From Methanomicrobiaceae archaeon (lineage in GTDB: Archaea; Halobacteriota; Methanomicrobia; Methanomicrobiales; Methanomicrobiaceae): a stretch of 37,231 nt of DNA. The DNA lies in the NCBI GenBank assembly GCA_016926855.1, contig JAFGNT010000029.1, positions 1 to 37,231 of the forward strand, written 5' to 3'. Below, piece by piece: positions 17,162-25,719 of the stretch (position 1 is its first letter; each line of letters begins with the position of its first letter). Under the pieces are notes generated by a model, which ran no database searches, was not told the DNA's origin, and worked only from the letters and a program-made list of their open reading frames with translations. A program made the position numbers and the translations under genes.

Positions 17162-18934
17162 TTAACCTTTACTAATTTCCGCATAATAATATTCGCCGGC
17201 TGAATGCTGTTCCCGGTCAAGAAACGATCCCGGCTTGTTTATCCGTGGCCTGCCGCTTTTATCACGCCGGAACGTGACATCGAGATCTTTCAGGAACCGG
17301 TTCATTCCCTCCTTCATGTCGAAAGGCCCCATCGCTTCGCCTCGGACGCCCGACTCCCCTCCGAAGACGAGCAGCCGTTCGCTGATCATGTCGATGAGAT
17401 AGATATCATGGTCAATGACGAGCACACCCGATTCCCTGTTTTCCGCAAAGCGCCGGATAACGCGGACGAGTTTAACCCGCTGCTCCACGTCAAGGTGTGC
17501 GCTGGGCTCGTCGAGAATGTAGAGATCGGCATCCTGAGAGAGGCAGAGAGCAATCGCAACCCGCTGCAGTTCCCCGCCGCTGAGGGTGTCAACCGGAGAC
17601 TGCAGGATCGCATGCAATGACAGCGGCTCGATGATTTCATGCTCGTACCACGAACTGTCGAACCGTGTTGTCTGTGAACGGAGCAGCATCTCCACCGGAT
17701 CACCTGTCGTCGCCTTGATATACTGTGGTTTGTATGATACCCGCATATGGGAGTCGATCGTTCCCTCGTCCGGTTTCTCCGCTCCCGCAAGCAGTTTTGC
17801 AAACGTACTCTTGCCGATACCGTTTGCACCGACGACGCCGAGCACCTCGCCGCACCGGATCTCACCGCCTCCGACTCTCAGCGAAAACGTATCGTACCGC
17901 TTTTCCATTGCGGGGAATTGCATCAGCACATCGCGCGTTGTCTCGCGGGTGTGGGCCCGCTCCCCGAACACGACCTCGTACTCGCGGAACCGGACATTCT
18001 CTTCAGGGAGGAAGCCCTCGAGATACTGGTTGATGCCCACACGCACACCCTTCGGGCGGGTGATGATACCAAAAACCGAAGGCTTTCCGTATCCGATATG
18101 GACCGTGTCTGCGAGCATGTCGAGGATCGCAAGGTCGTGCTCGACGATGACCACGGGGCGCTCGAGGGCGAGTTCCCGGATAAGCTTCGCTGCCGTCATG
18201 CGCTGGTAGATGTCGAGAAACGGCGTGATTTCATCAAAAAAGTAGAAATCGGCTTTGCGGGAGAAACAGGCGGTAAGGGCGACCCGCTGAAGCTCTCCGC
18301 CGCTGAGGGCGCCGATCGGGCGGGAGAGGAGCGGACGGAGGGAAAGGGCATCGATATACGTATCGAGAGATCCGCGCTCGTCCGTCGAAGCGAGCAGATC
18401 CCCGACGCTGCCCTGAAAAACCCGCGGGATGTAATCGATATACTGCGGCTTAACCGCAACTTTTACTTTTCCGGCGCTTACAAGCGAGAGGTAATCAAAG
18501 AGTTCTGTGCCGCTGTACTGTCGGATGAAGGAGTCCCAGGACGGTGTTTTTTCGACATCGCCCTGGTTCGGAACGAGCTGCCCGCTCAGTATCTTGACCG
18601 CAGTGCTCTTCCCGATCCCATTTGCACCGAGGAGGCCCGATACTTTGCCTTCCACCGGGATGCCCATGCCGTACAGGGCGAACCCGTTCCTGCCGTACCG
18701 GTGCGTGGGGTGTTCAAGCTCCTCGGGCAGGCTGACGATATCTATCGCCTCGAAAGGGCATTTTTTTACGCAAATGCCGCAGCCGACACAGAGCTCTTCG
18801 GATATGATCGCCTTGCCGTCCTCCCCGATGATGACGGTCTCATCCCCTGTACGAACCCGCGGGCAGTACAGGATGCATTCGGTCCCGCATTTCCGGGAGT
18901 TGCAGCGGTCACGATGAACAATTGCAATGCGCAT
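17162..18934 (-). CDS. abcE1: Ribosome recycling ATPase ABCE1 (Rli1)
   Basis: Splits 70S ribosomes into subunits after termination or Pelota-mediated rescue; 590 aa, cytoplasmic. The N-terminal Fe-S domain has two cysteine sets (RCNSRKCGTECILYCPR and CVGCGICVKKCPFEAI) for two [4Fe-4S] clusters. Two ABC domains follow, each with Walker A GANGIGKST and signature LSGGELQRVA. The second Walker B is DEPSAHLD, the usual form; the first reads DEITPFLD instead of DEPSSYLD. Length and order are canonical. It starts 6 bp after the stop of the small membrane protein gene upstream, so the two form an operon. Confidence 0.96.
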   Translation of the reverse strand: MRIAIVHRDRCNSRKCGTECILYCPRVRTGDETVIIGEDGKAIISEELCVGCGICVKKCPFEAIDIVSLPEELEHPTHRYGRNGFALYGMGIPVEGKVSGLLGANGIGKSTAVKILSGQLVPNQGDVEKTPSWDSFIRQYSGTELFDYLSLVSAGKVKVAVKPQYIDYIPRVFQGSVGDLLASTDERGSLDTYIDALSLRPLLSRPIGALSGGELQRVALTACFSRKADFYFFDEITPFLDIYQRMTAAKLIRELALERPVVIVEHDLAILDMLADTVHIGYGKPSVFGIITRPKGVRVGINQYLEGFLPEENVRFREYEVVFGERAHTRETTRDVLMQFPAMEKRYDTFSLRVGGGEIRCGEVLGVVGANGIGKSTFAKLLAGAEKPDEGTIDSHMRVSYKPQYIKATTGDPVEMLLRSQTTRFDSSWYEHEIIEPLSLHAILQSPVDTLSGGELQRVAIALCLSQDADLYILDEPSAHLDVEQRVKLVRVIRRFAENRESGVLVIDHDIYLIDMISERLLVFGGESGVRGEAMGPFDMKEGMNRFLKDLDVTFRRDKSGRPRINKPGSFLDREQHSAGEYYYAEISKG

Positions 18935-18940
18935 AGATGA

Positions 18941-19303
18941 TCACGAAAAGGGATTCAAAAGGACGGTCCAGCTGATTAACCACAGGGCGAACGTCATGAA
19001 TCCCTGGTAAAACCAGTCTTTCGCGCCGAGTTTCGTATAATCGATCCGGGTGATGATAAAGACATGTTTCTGGAATACGATGCCCGCAAGAAGCAGAAGC
19101 CCTCCGACAATGGCATTTACCTGTAATCCGGTGTCCGGGTTTACCTCTCCGGCGACGGTGAAGGAGAGTATCCCTGCGGCAATGCCCATGAAGCATGCGA
19201 TGACTGTCCTTTGGATGCGCTCTTTATGCTCACTGGATTTCTGTATCGGGGTTGACTGGCCGCCGTTTTCCGGCGTGCTCTCTTCGGGTTTTTCCGTTTT
19301 CAT
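18941..19303 (-). CDS. Small membrane protein, EMC6-like
   Basis: A 120-aa protein with a charged, disordered N-terminus of about 30 residues and then three hydrophobic segments (VIACFMGIAAGILSF, AIVGGLLLLAGIVF, FMTFALWLISWTVLL). The C-terminal pattern KDWFYQGFMTFALWLISW resembles archaeal proteins related to EMC6, a component of the ER membrane insertase complex in eukaryotes. That family assignment is from memory of the pattern and moderately sure. It is the first gene of a two-gene operon with ABCE1 and is divergent from the NEMF homologue. A role in membrane protein insertion near ribosomes is an inference. Confidence 0.55.
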   Translation of the reverse strand: MKTEKPEESTPENGGQSTPIQKSSEHKERIQRTVIACFMGIAAGILSFTVAGEVNPDTGLQVNAIVGGLLLLAGIVFQKHVFIITRIDYTKLGAKDWFYQGFMTFALWLISWTVLLNPFS

Positions 19304-19359
19304 CCGTGCACCAGTAGTCTATTTTTTAGTGTTCACACCATATCTACCTTGGTATATCG
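19304..19359. promoter_or_regulatory. Divergent promoter, EMC6-like/ABCE1 and NEMF/Pelota
   Basis: A 56-bp divergent spacer. TCTATTTTTTAGT (19318-19330) lies about 36 nt before ATG 19360 and can serve as a TATA element for the NEMF gene, which has no SD. On the minus strand GGTG precedes the ATG at 19303. The ribosome-rescue genes on both strands therefore start from one small region and could be co-regulated. Confidence 0.5.
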
Positions 19360-21258
19360 ATGGCGACACAGCAGGGAATGGGCGGAGTGGATCTCTTTGG
19401 CATGCTTTCGGAGCTGCGGGCGACCCTTCCTCTCTGGATAGGGAAGATCTACCAGTATGACGGGAAGACGTTCGGAATCCGGCTGAACGGAGAGAATAAA
19501 GAGAGGCTTCTGTTCCTCGTCGAGGCCGGCCGACGGGCACATCTGGTTGCCGCCCTCCCTCCTTCCCCCGAAAATCCTTCCGGGTACTCGATGCTGCTCC
19601 GGAAGTACCTCTCCGGGGGGCGTGTTCTCGATATCCGTCAGCATGGCCTCCAGCGGATATTCGAGTTCGTCATCGGAAAAAAGGACACCACGTTTTCGGT
19701 AATCGTAGAACTCTTCGACGAAGGAAATATCGTGCTCTGCGATGCGTCGTACACGATTATCAAGCCGCTCTGGCACCACCGGTTCCGGGATCGCGATATA
19801 GTGCCCGGAGCAATGTACGCGTTCCCGGGGTCCGACCGGGCTGCCTATACCGGAGAGGAACTCCGTGAAATCCTGCAGGCCTCGGATAAGGACACGGTCC
19901 GGACCCTCGCCGTCTCTCTCATGCTCGGTGGGCGGTATGCCGAGGAAGTGTGCCGCCGGGCGGGCGTGGATAAGCGGACACCTGCCGCAGAGGCCCCTGC
20001 GGATGCCCTTGCCCGTGCATACGAGGAGTGCCTAAAGCTCGCTGCAGCCCGTGGCAACGCCGTGATTACGAAAACCGGGTGCTGGCCCTTTCCGCCCGGC
20101 GATGAACCGGTGCTTGCCCGGTTTGACGGCTTTTCCGAGGCTCTCGATCATTTCTATCCGCCGCTCAGTGTTGCCTCGAAAGAGGAAAAACCGCGCCTCT
20201 CCCGTGAGCAGCGAATCCGACGGCAGCAGGAGGAGGCGATCGTGCGGTTCGACACGACAGTTGACCGCCTTGAACGTGCCGTTGAGACCCTATATGCCAA
20301 CTATATGCTTGTCTCGGATGTCATCGCCACCCTCAGCGCAGCATCACACGACCGCTCGTGGCAGGAGATCGAAGCGGTGCTCCGGGCAAGTGATAATCCC
20401 GTGGCACGGGCCGTCGTTGCCGTGCACCCTGCAGAGTCGGCCGTTGATCTCGCACTCGACGAACGTGTCACCATTTACGTGCGTGACAACCTCGAGGCGA
20501 ACATCGGCAGGTACTACGAGCAGATAAAGAAGATGAAGCGGAAAAAAGCGGGTGCCATAGCTGCGATGGAGCGGACGGTAGAGCCAAAACCCGTCCGCCG
20601 GAAATCGTTTGCCACCTTAAAGCCCCGGTGGTACCACCGGTTCCGCTGGTGCTATACAAGCGACGGCGTGCTGGTGCTCGGCGGGCGTGATGCCGACCAG
20701 AACGAAGAGCTGGTGAAACGGTACATGGAGGGCGGGGACACCTTTGTGCATGCAGATGTGCATGGGGCGAGTGTCGTGATCCTCAAGGGACAGACGGAGC
20801 GGATGGACGAAGTCGCCCAGTTTGCGGCGTCATATTCAAACGCGTGGAAAGCAGGGCACTTTTCAGCCGACATCTACATGGCACGCCAGGATCAGGTGAG
20901 CAAGACCCCGGAGGCGGGAGAGTATGTCTCACGGGGATCCTTTATCGTGAGGGGCGAACGGTCATATTTCCGAAACACTCCCCTCGGTGTGGCAATCGGA
21001 ATCCAGTTTGAGCCGGTGGTGGCCGTCATCGGTGGGCCGGTATCCGCCGTAACGTCGCGGGCACGAATGTGGGTCGTCCTGAAACCGGGCACTTTTGAAC
21101 CGAACGATATCGCGAAAAAAGTGCTCCGGGTGCTCCGCGAACACCTCACCCCCGAGGAGGGAAAGGGATTGAAAAATATCCTGACGGCCGAGAAGGTTGC
21201 GGCATTCGTACCGCCGGGTGGATCTGATATGGAGGAGTTCCATGAAAGCCGAGTATGA
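19360..21258 (+). CDS. rqcH: NEMF/Rqc2/RqcH homologue (NFACT family)
   Basis: Binds 50S subunits blocked by peptidyl-tRNA; relatives recruit tRNA and add C-terminal tails to stalled chains. 632 aa. NFACT-N covers about residues 10-220 (DLFGMLSELRATLPLWIGKIYQ is its start). A helix-hairpin and coiled-coil region runs to about 400 (LSREQRIRRQQEEAIVRF). NFACT-R lies at about 425-535 (WYHRFRWCYTSDGVLVLGG, then DTFVHADVHGAS), and NFACT-C follows. In RqcH and Rqc2 a D-R pair within I-x-Q-x-G-F-D-R is needed for tailing; here the aligned segment is IRQHGLQR, giving Q98-R99. ATG 19360 is favoured by the upstream TATA element. The 3' end overlaps the Pelota gene by 17 bp. Confidence 0.92.
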   Translation: MATQQGMGGVDLFGMLSELRATLPLWIGKIYQYDGKTFGIRLNGENKERLLFLVEAGRRAHLVAALPPSPENPSGYSMLLRKYLSGGRVLDIRQHGLQRIFEFVIGKKDTTFSVIVELFDEGNIVLCDASYTIIKPLWHHRFRDRDIVPGAMYAFPGSDRAAYTGEELREILQASDKDTVRTLAVSLMLGGRYAEEVCRRAGVDKRTPAAEAPADALARAYEECLKLAAARGNAVITKTGCWPFPPGDEPVLARFDGFSEALDHFYPPLSVASKEEKPRLSREQRIRRQQEEAIVRFDTTVDRLERAVETLYANYMLVSDVIATLSAASHDRSWQEIEAVLRASDNPVARAVVAVHPAESAVDLALDERVTIYVRDNLEANIGRYYEQIKKMKRKKAGAIAAMERTVEPKPVRRKSFATLKPRWYHRFRWCYTSDGVLVLGGRDADQNEELVKRYMEGGDTFVHADVHGASVVILKGQTERMDEVAQFAASYSNAWKAGHFSADIYMARQDQVSKTPEAGEYVSRGSFIVRGERSYFRNTPLGVAIGIQFEPVVAVIGGPVSAVTSRARMWVVLKPGTFEPNDIAKKVLRVLREHLTPEEGKGLKNILTAEKVAAFVPPGGSDMEEFHESRV

Positions 21259-22267
21259 TTTTTTAAAAGACGGTTTCGGGGAGATCCGCCTGTTTCCCGA
21301 GACCCTTGACGATATATGGCACCTTGCCCATCTCATCAGGCCCGGGGATCTCGTTTTCGCCATGACGTTCCGGAGCACCGAATCCGCGACCGACAAGCTG
21401 CGCCCCGAGAAGGTCGAAAAAAAACTTATGCGACTCGGGGTTCGGATCGAGCGGACCGAGTTTCATAGCGAAGCCCACCGGATCCGTATGCACGGGGTCA
21501 TCGAATCAGGGAGTGACGCCGGCTCGTACCACACCCTGAACATCGAGCCTCTCCATGAAATTGCCGTTGTGAAACGGTGGACCGGGCTTGATCGCGAACG
21601 CATCGACCGGGCCGTCCGGGCTTCCTCGGCCGGGCTCATCCACGTGCTGTCGATTGAGGACGGTGAGGCACAGCTCTTTCGGATCCGGCAGTACGGGCCC
21701 GAGCAGGTGCTCACCATCCAGGCGGGAAGCGGAAAACGGGAGGGCTTTGACGGGCGGCAGGCATTTTTTGAATCAGTCCTTTCCCCCCTCAGGGATGTCG
21801 AGGGCCCGCTCGTTATTGCGGGACCGGGTTTTATCAAGGACGATTACCTGTCGTATCTCAAAGCACAGGCACCGGAGATCGCGGAGCGCTGTGCGCTCGC
21901 TGATACGAGAAGCGCCGGCAGGGGCGCAGTGCAGGAGGCGATCGGGCAGGGCGTGATCGCGAGCATCACCGAGGATATCCAGCTTGCCCGGGAGGTGCGT
22001 CTGATGGAGGAATTCCTGGCCCGTGTCGGCAGGGGTGGCGCTGTCGCGTACGGGACGGACGAGGTCGCACGGGCCATTGAATACGGGGCGGCGGAGACGG
22101 TCCTCGTCACCGATACGACACTCCACGACATGGCTGTGGTCGAGCTCCTCGAAGCGGCCGAGGCGCAGCGGGCAACGGTCGTCGTCTTCACGACTGCCTT
22201 TGAGCCGGGGGAGCAGCTTGAAGCGCTCGGCGGTATTGCAGCGCTCCTGCGGTATCCGCTTTCCTGA
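21242..22267 (+). CDS. pelA: Ribosome rescue factor Pelota (Dom34)
   Basis: eRF1-like protein (341 aa) that enters the empty A site of stalled ribosomes and, with aEF1A and ABCE1, dissociates them. The start is ATG 21242: it has an excellent SD (GGAGG, 21231-21235) and gives the normal N-terminus (MKAEYDFLKDGFGEIRLFPE); the frame stays open upstream but that extension is not conserved. The Sm-like N-domain (LIRPGDLVFAMTFRST) is followed by a central domain without the GGQ loop, as expected, and a C-domain (VAYGTDEVARAIEYGAAETV). It overlaps the NEMF gene, implying translational coupling of two factors that act on the same stalled complexes. Confidence 0.95.
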   Translation: MKAEYDFLKDGFGEIRLFPETLDDIWHLAHLIRPGDLVFAMTFRSTESATDKLRPEKVEKKLMRLGVRIERTEFHSEAHRIRMHGVIESGSDAGSYHTLNIEPLHEIAVVKRWTGLDRERIDRAVRASSAGLIHVLSIEDGEAQLFRIRQYGPEQVLTIQAGSGKREGFDGRQAFFESVLSPLRDVEGPLVIAGPGFIKDDYLSYLKAQAPEIAERCALADTRSAGRGAVQEAIGQGVIASITEDIQLAREVRLMEEFLARVGRGGAVAYGTDEVARAIEYGAAETVLVTDTTLHDMAVVELLEAAEAQRATVVVFTTAFEPGEQLEALGGIAALLRYPLS

Positions 22268-22284
22268 AAGAGAGAAAAAAAAGA

Positions 22285-22995
22285 TTATTCGGAGAGTTCC
22301 TCGCCGGAATCCGTATCCACTGTTTCCGTAACCGCCTGCGGGCGCGTGAACGTTTCTTTCAGCACGATCTCATTGACGCCATCAATGTATTCGAAGATCT
22401 GCTGGACGATCATCCCCCTGCCCATCAGCCAGCGGCGATCGTACGTGATGCCGGGCGGGAGCATGATGGTCAGGACGCCGTCGGCAAGGTCCGTCTCCAT
22501 GTCGCGACCGGAAAAGAGCCAGATCAGCCCTTGTGCCTTCTCTCCGGCATCGTCGACCATTTCCTCAATTGTGAACGTATAATTGAGCGTCTTGCCGGCA
22601 AACGGGTGGTTGAAGTCGATGACGACACGCTTGCCAACGACATTGACGACCACTCCTTCACGCCCTTCCGACGTCACGCGCATTCCGACGTGGGGTTTTT
22701 CCTTAAAATCCTTCGTGGTGGTGGAACGGACGAGTCCGGTTTCGTGCGGGCCGTACCCCTTCTCGGCAGCAATCTCAATCTCTTCCTCGACTCCTATCTC
22801 CTTTCCTTCGAGCGCCTCGTCGAGACCGGGTATGACGTGCATACTGCCCACGCGGACCGTAATCGGCCCGTAGGTCTTTTCCTGATCAAAGATGCCCTCT
22901 TCCTGTGCCTTATCTGCGTCGGTTGTGTCAAAGACAGCCCCGTTCACCGTCCCGGTGTATATAAGCTTTACAAAATCGCCTTTCTGAATTGCCAA
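22285..22995 (-). CDS. FKBP-type peptidyl-prolyl isomerase, long archaeal form
   Basis: Proline cis-trans isomerase with chaperone activity, 236 aa, cytoplasmic. I place the start at TTG 22995 (MAIQKGDFVKLIYTG), because AGGTGA at 23000-23005 is a correctly spaced SD for it; the in-frame GTG at 23004 overlaps that SD. The FKBP fold is marked by DFVKLIYTG, GSMHVIPGLDEAL and LNYTFTIEE. A SlyD-type insert-in-flap domain lies between (EKGYGPHETGLVRST to GKRVVIDFNHPFAGK). The C-terminal third is the extension found in archaeal long FKBPs, with an acidic tail. It is convergent to Pelota and divergent from the CYTH gene. Confidence 0.9.
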   Translation of the reverse strand: MAIQKGDFVKLIYTGTVNGAVFDTTDADKAQEEGIFDQEKTYGPITVRVGSMHVIPGLDEALEGKEIGVEEEIEIAAEKGYGPHETGLVRSTTTKDFKEKPHVGMRVTSEGREGVVVNVVGKRVVIDFNHPFAGKTLNYTFTIEEMVDDAGEKAQGLIWLFSGRDMETDLADGVLTIMLPPGITYDRRWLMGRGMIVQQIFEYIDGVNEIVLKETFTRPQAVTETVDTDSGEELSE

Positions 22996-23051
22996 AGAAA
23001 TCACCTGACTATATTAAATCGAAATCCATCTACTTAAACTAGTGACATCCC
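22996..23051. promoter_or_regulatory. Divergent promoter, FKBP and CYTH gene
   Basis: ACTATATTAAAT (about 23007-23018) can serve the plus-strand CYTH gene about 40 nt downstream. On the minus strand TTTAAGTAG (near 23036) is a TATA candidate about 40 nt before the TTG, with the SD at 23000-23005. Confidence 0.4.
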
Positions 23052-23594
23052 ATGATGGAAATCGAAGCAAAGGTGCAGGTGCCGGATCTTGCACCGTTTC
23101 ACAACCGCCTCACTGTGCTCGGGGCCACGTTCGTCTCGCGGGGACTCCAGCGTGATGTCTATTTCAACGCTTCAGACCGGGATTTCGCCCTGACAGACGA
23201 GGCACTCCGTGTCCGGCATGAAGGGTCGCGTGCACTCCTGACCTATAAGGGGCCGAAGGAGGCCGGATCGGGGTACAAGGCGCGGAAGGAGGTGAACGTG
23301 CAGGTCGATTTGGGATCCGCATGCGAAGAACTTCTCACCGCCGTCGGCTTCTCCCCCTCCGCGGAAGTGCGGAAACTGCGGGAGGAATACCGCTTCAGGG
23401 GCGTTTCCGTGGCGCTTGATGCCGTGGATGGCCTGGGTTCGTTCGTTGAGATTGAGGTCTGCACCGATGGACCGATGGAATCGGCGATGAATTTGATATC
23501 ACACGTCCAAAAAGAGATTGGGCTCGCGGGGCCGCATATCCGCGAGTCGTATCTCGAACTCCTGGAAGCTACACGGAGCGGAGATCGATCGTGA
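23052..23594 (+). CDS. CYTH-domain protein (class IV adenylate cyclase-like)
   Basis: A 180-aa triphosphate tunnel enzyme of the CyaB/thiamine-triphosphatase superfamily. The signature E-x-E-x-K is at the very N-terminus (EIEAK, residues 3-7). The tunnel strands carry the expected basic and acidic residues: ALRVRHEGSRALLTYKGP, KARKEV, LREEYRFRGVSVALDAV and FVEIEV. Archaeal members are annotated as class IV adenylate cyclases, but substrate choice (ATP, tripolyphosphate, thiamine triphosphate) cannot be read from sequence. Two adjacent ATGs (23052, 23055) are possible starts. It overlaps the convergent phosphoesterase gene by 26 bp. Confidence 0.85.
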   Translation: MMEIEAKVQVPDLAPFHNRLTVLGATFVSRGLQRDVYFNASDRDFALTDEALRVRHEGSRALLTYKGPKEAGSGYKARKEVNVQVDLGSACEELLTAVGFSPSAEVRKLREEYRFRGVSVALDAVDGLGSFVEIEVCTDGPMESAMNLISHVQKEIGLAGPHIRESYLELLEATRSGDRS

Positions 23595-24210
23595 TGTCGC
23601 CCGGCTCTTCACCGAAGTGAATGAGTGCGCAGTTCCCTTCGGAGGCGGGCCCCGGGTTGACGACCTTTACCCCGTCGCATTCCATGATCCCCTTTTCCTC
23701 GTGAATGTGTGCGCAGCAGACGAGATCAAACGACTGCAGATAATTTTTAAGGCATGCACTGCCGACGTGCGCCCCGCCGATAGAGTCAAGAGTGTCGAGC
23801 GGCGGGGCGTGGGTTACGAGGACATTATGCACGTTCCGCTGCATCCGTGCCGTTGCCCGTTCCATGATGCGGCCGATCTCCTCTTCCGAGAGCTCAAACG
23901 GCGTTCCGAACGGTGTGGGGTTGGATCCCCCGATACCTGTCAGGGTGATGGCGCCGACTTCGATCGATGTGCCGTGAAGGCAGACGGTATCTGACTCCTC
24001 GATCAGGTCAATGATGTCACGCATGTCGCAGTTGCCGGGGACGGCAAAGCTCGGCATATCTATCTGTGCAAGCATCTCCTTTGCCGGCCCCACCGGGCCA
24101 CAGTCCGTCAGATCACCGGCAATGATGACCATGTCAGGGTTCAGCGCGAGAAATGCGTCCATGTGTCCGTACTGGGCGTGAAGATCAGCGAGGAGCAGCA
24201 CATCAGTCAT
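23569..24210 (-). CDS. Calcineurin-like metallophosphoesterase (YfcE/MJ0936 type)
   Basis: Di-metal phosphodiesterase of 213 aa, cytoplasmic. All metal-binding motifs are visible in order: D9-x-H11 (LLADLHAQYG), GD in IIAGDLTD, GNCD in PGNCDMRD, H in LVTHAPP and the C-terminal H-x-H (CCAHIHEEKG). The closing NPGPAS is typical of the MJ0936/YfcE group. Its start codon overlaps the stop of the radical SAM gene by 4 bp (ATGA), so it is the third gene of the operon 25719-23569. The physiological substrate is unknown. Confidence 0.9.
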   Translation of the reverse strand: MTDVLLLADLHAQYGHMDAFLALNPDMVIIAGDLTDCGPVGPAKEMLAQIDMPSFAVPGNCDMRDIIDLIEESDTVCLHGTSIEVGAITLTGIGGSNPTPFGTPFELSEEEIGRIMERATARMQRNVHNVLVTHAPPLDTLDSIGGAHVGSACLKNYLQSFDLVCCAHIHEEKGIMECDGVKVVNPGPASEGNCALIHFGEEPGDITIDLRSV

Positions 24211-25325
24211 GGGTACTCATTCTGGTTCTGCCTAAAAAACCTTACCTCAGGTTCCATCCATGCGCCGGTCGCTTTGCCCGCGAGGGCGAGCCTCCCGAGT
24301 GCCCTGGTGGTTTCAGGAAGCAGCGGCCGCGCCGCTGTTCCCTCGAGGGGTGTGCCGGGAAGCGGGATAAAATAGTGGGCATGCACGCTGCCGAACCGTG
24401 TAATCCATGTGGCAAGTCTGACCGTCGCTTCCTGGTCCTCGTCGGTCTCAAAGGGCAGGCCCACGATGATATCGACGACCGGGATAAGATCGTGGTCCCG
24501 GCACAGTTCCACCGCCGTGATGACGTCTTCAACCGTGTGCCCCCGCCGGAGCTGCCGGAGCACGCTGGTACTCCCTGACTGTGCCCCGAAATGCACCCGC
24601 CGGTTGGCGCAGTACGTGCTGATAAGGCCGAGCGATTCGTCGGTCACCCATTCCGGCCTGACTTCGCTCGGGAATGTGCCAAGGAAGATACGATTGTCGA
24701 GGCTTGAGAGGAGCCGTTCGAGTTTGTCGAACCGCGGATGGATGCCGTCCGACCCATACGCAAATGCATTCGGAGTGACGAACCTGACATCCCGGTATGC
24801 AGTTGCGGCCCGGACAATCCGGTCGATGGACCGGTGCCGCATCCTTTTCCCGAAGAGACAGGGCGTCTGGCAGTAGCCGCAGGTGTGCGGACACCCGCGG
24901 GTGATCTCGATGTAGCCCTTCACCTCCGAAAACGGCGGATAGGCATCAAGCACGACACAGGATGCCGCCTCCCGTACCTGCTCCCGTGTCGCCACTCCCG
25001 GTGGAATGACGCCCGAATCATTCTCAATCTCACGAATCAGTGCCGGGAGCGTATATTCTCCTTCGCCTACGACGACATAATCGGCGACTGCCGCGACCTC
25101 CGCGATGCGGGCCGATGCATGCGGTCCCCCGGCGATGGTAATGCAGGATGCAGCGCGGATTTCATCAAGAATATGGGAGGCGTTTATTGAATTCAGGCTG
25201 TAACAGGTGATGTCGTCTTCAGGGCCGCTGACGGCGCGGAGGCAGATCCCCTCCTGCAGGCAGGCTGCGTACAGGGCGGCGTAGGAGTTCCGGGTTCCCT
25301 TAATCGTTCGCCAGTTGATCTTCAT
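24207..25325 (-). CDS. B12-binding/radical SAM protein, MJ_1487 type
   Basis: Radical SAM enzyme of 372 aa. The N-terminal Rossmann-like half (about residues 1-125) resembles a cobalamin-binding domain, with AGGPHASARIAEVA and VVGEGEYTLPALI. The cluster motif C-x3-C-x2-C follows in RGCPHTCGYCQTP. The rest of the TIM barrel includes NRRVHFGAQSGS and IVGLPFETDEDQ. This pattern fits the MJ_1487 family seen in methanogens, of unknown substrate. I start at ATG 25325 (MKINWRTIKGT); the upstream in-frame extension lies within the preceding gene and is not family-like. It overlaps the gene upstream by 26 bp and the one downstream by 4 bp. Confidence 0.85.
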   Translation of the reverse strand: MKINWRTIKGTRNSYAALYAACLQEGICLRAVSGPEDDITCYSLNSINASHILDEIRAASCITIAGGPHASARIAEVAAVADYVVVGEGEYTLPALIREIENDSGVIPPGVATREQVREAASCVVLDAYPPFSEVKGYIEITRGCPHTCGYCQTPCLFGKRMRHRSIDRIVRAATAYRDVRFVTPNAFAYGSDGIHPRFDKLERLLSSLDNRIFLGTFPSEVRPEWVTDESLGLISTYCANRRVHFGAQSGSTSVLRQLRRGHTVEDVITAVELCRDHDLIPVVDIIVGLPFETDEDQEATVRLATWITRFGSVHAHYFIPLPGTPLEGTAARPLLPETTRALGRLALAGKATGAWMEPEVRFFRQNQNEYP

Positions 25326-25719
25326 ACACGATGTCCCCGGAATCGCCGTCAACCGTGACCCTGGCGCCCCCTTTCATATCCGAGAGGGGTGTGTCGGGGT
25401 GGTCGATCATCGGGATTCCCGAGATGATGGCGCCGGTGGCGATGATCGGCTCCGCTTCCTCGTTGATGATGGCTGCGGGTGCGGCTCCGTTTCGCCGGAG
25501 AGCGTATATCACGTAGGATCCTACGGTCGATCCGCGCCCGAACGGGAATGCGAGGACTTTTCCGGCTATCGATATACCGGAGAGCGGGTGGCCTTTCTCG
25601 ATGACAACCCCCGTCTCGGGATCGACGCCGGAAAGGAATGAAATCGGATCGGAACTGACGAGCAATTCCCCTGTCGCCCTGCCGCGTGATATGCCGCGTC
25701 CCCGAATTATCACTTCCAT
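25300..25719 (-). CDS. Phosphomevalonate dehydratase small subunit (DUF126)
   Basis: Swivel-domain subunit (139 aa) of the aconitase-X-type phosphomevalonate dehydratase, which makes trans-anhydromevalonate 5-phosphate in the archaeal mevalonate pathway to isoprenoid lipids. The conserved core LAFPFGRGSTVGSYV carries the phosphate-binding serine (S64), and IINEEAEPIIATGAI and GIPMIDHPD are also family-typical. The large catalytic subunit (AcnX, DUF521) is not in the window. It is the first gene of an operon with the radical SAM and phosphoesterase genes and has a leaderless-type promoter. Confidence 0.88.
   Translation of the reverse strand: MEVIIRGRGISRGRATGELLVSSDPISFLSGVDPETGVVIEKGHPLSGISIAGKVLAFPFGRGSTVGSYVIYALRRNGAAPAAIINEEAEPIIATGAIISGIPMIDHPDTPLSDMKGGARVTVDGDSGDIVYEDQLAND

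Noticed and set aside
17747-18940. Long open frame (397 codons) on the plus strand opposite ABCE1
   Set aside because: It is entirely antisense to the unmistakable ABCE1 gene and has no family-like content; GC-biased codon use keeps the opposite frame open.
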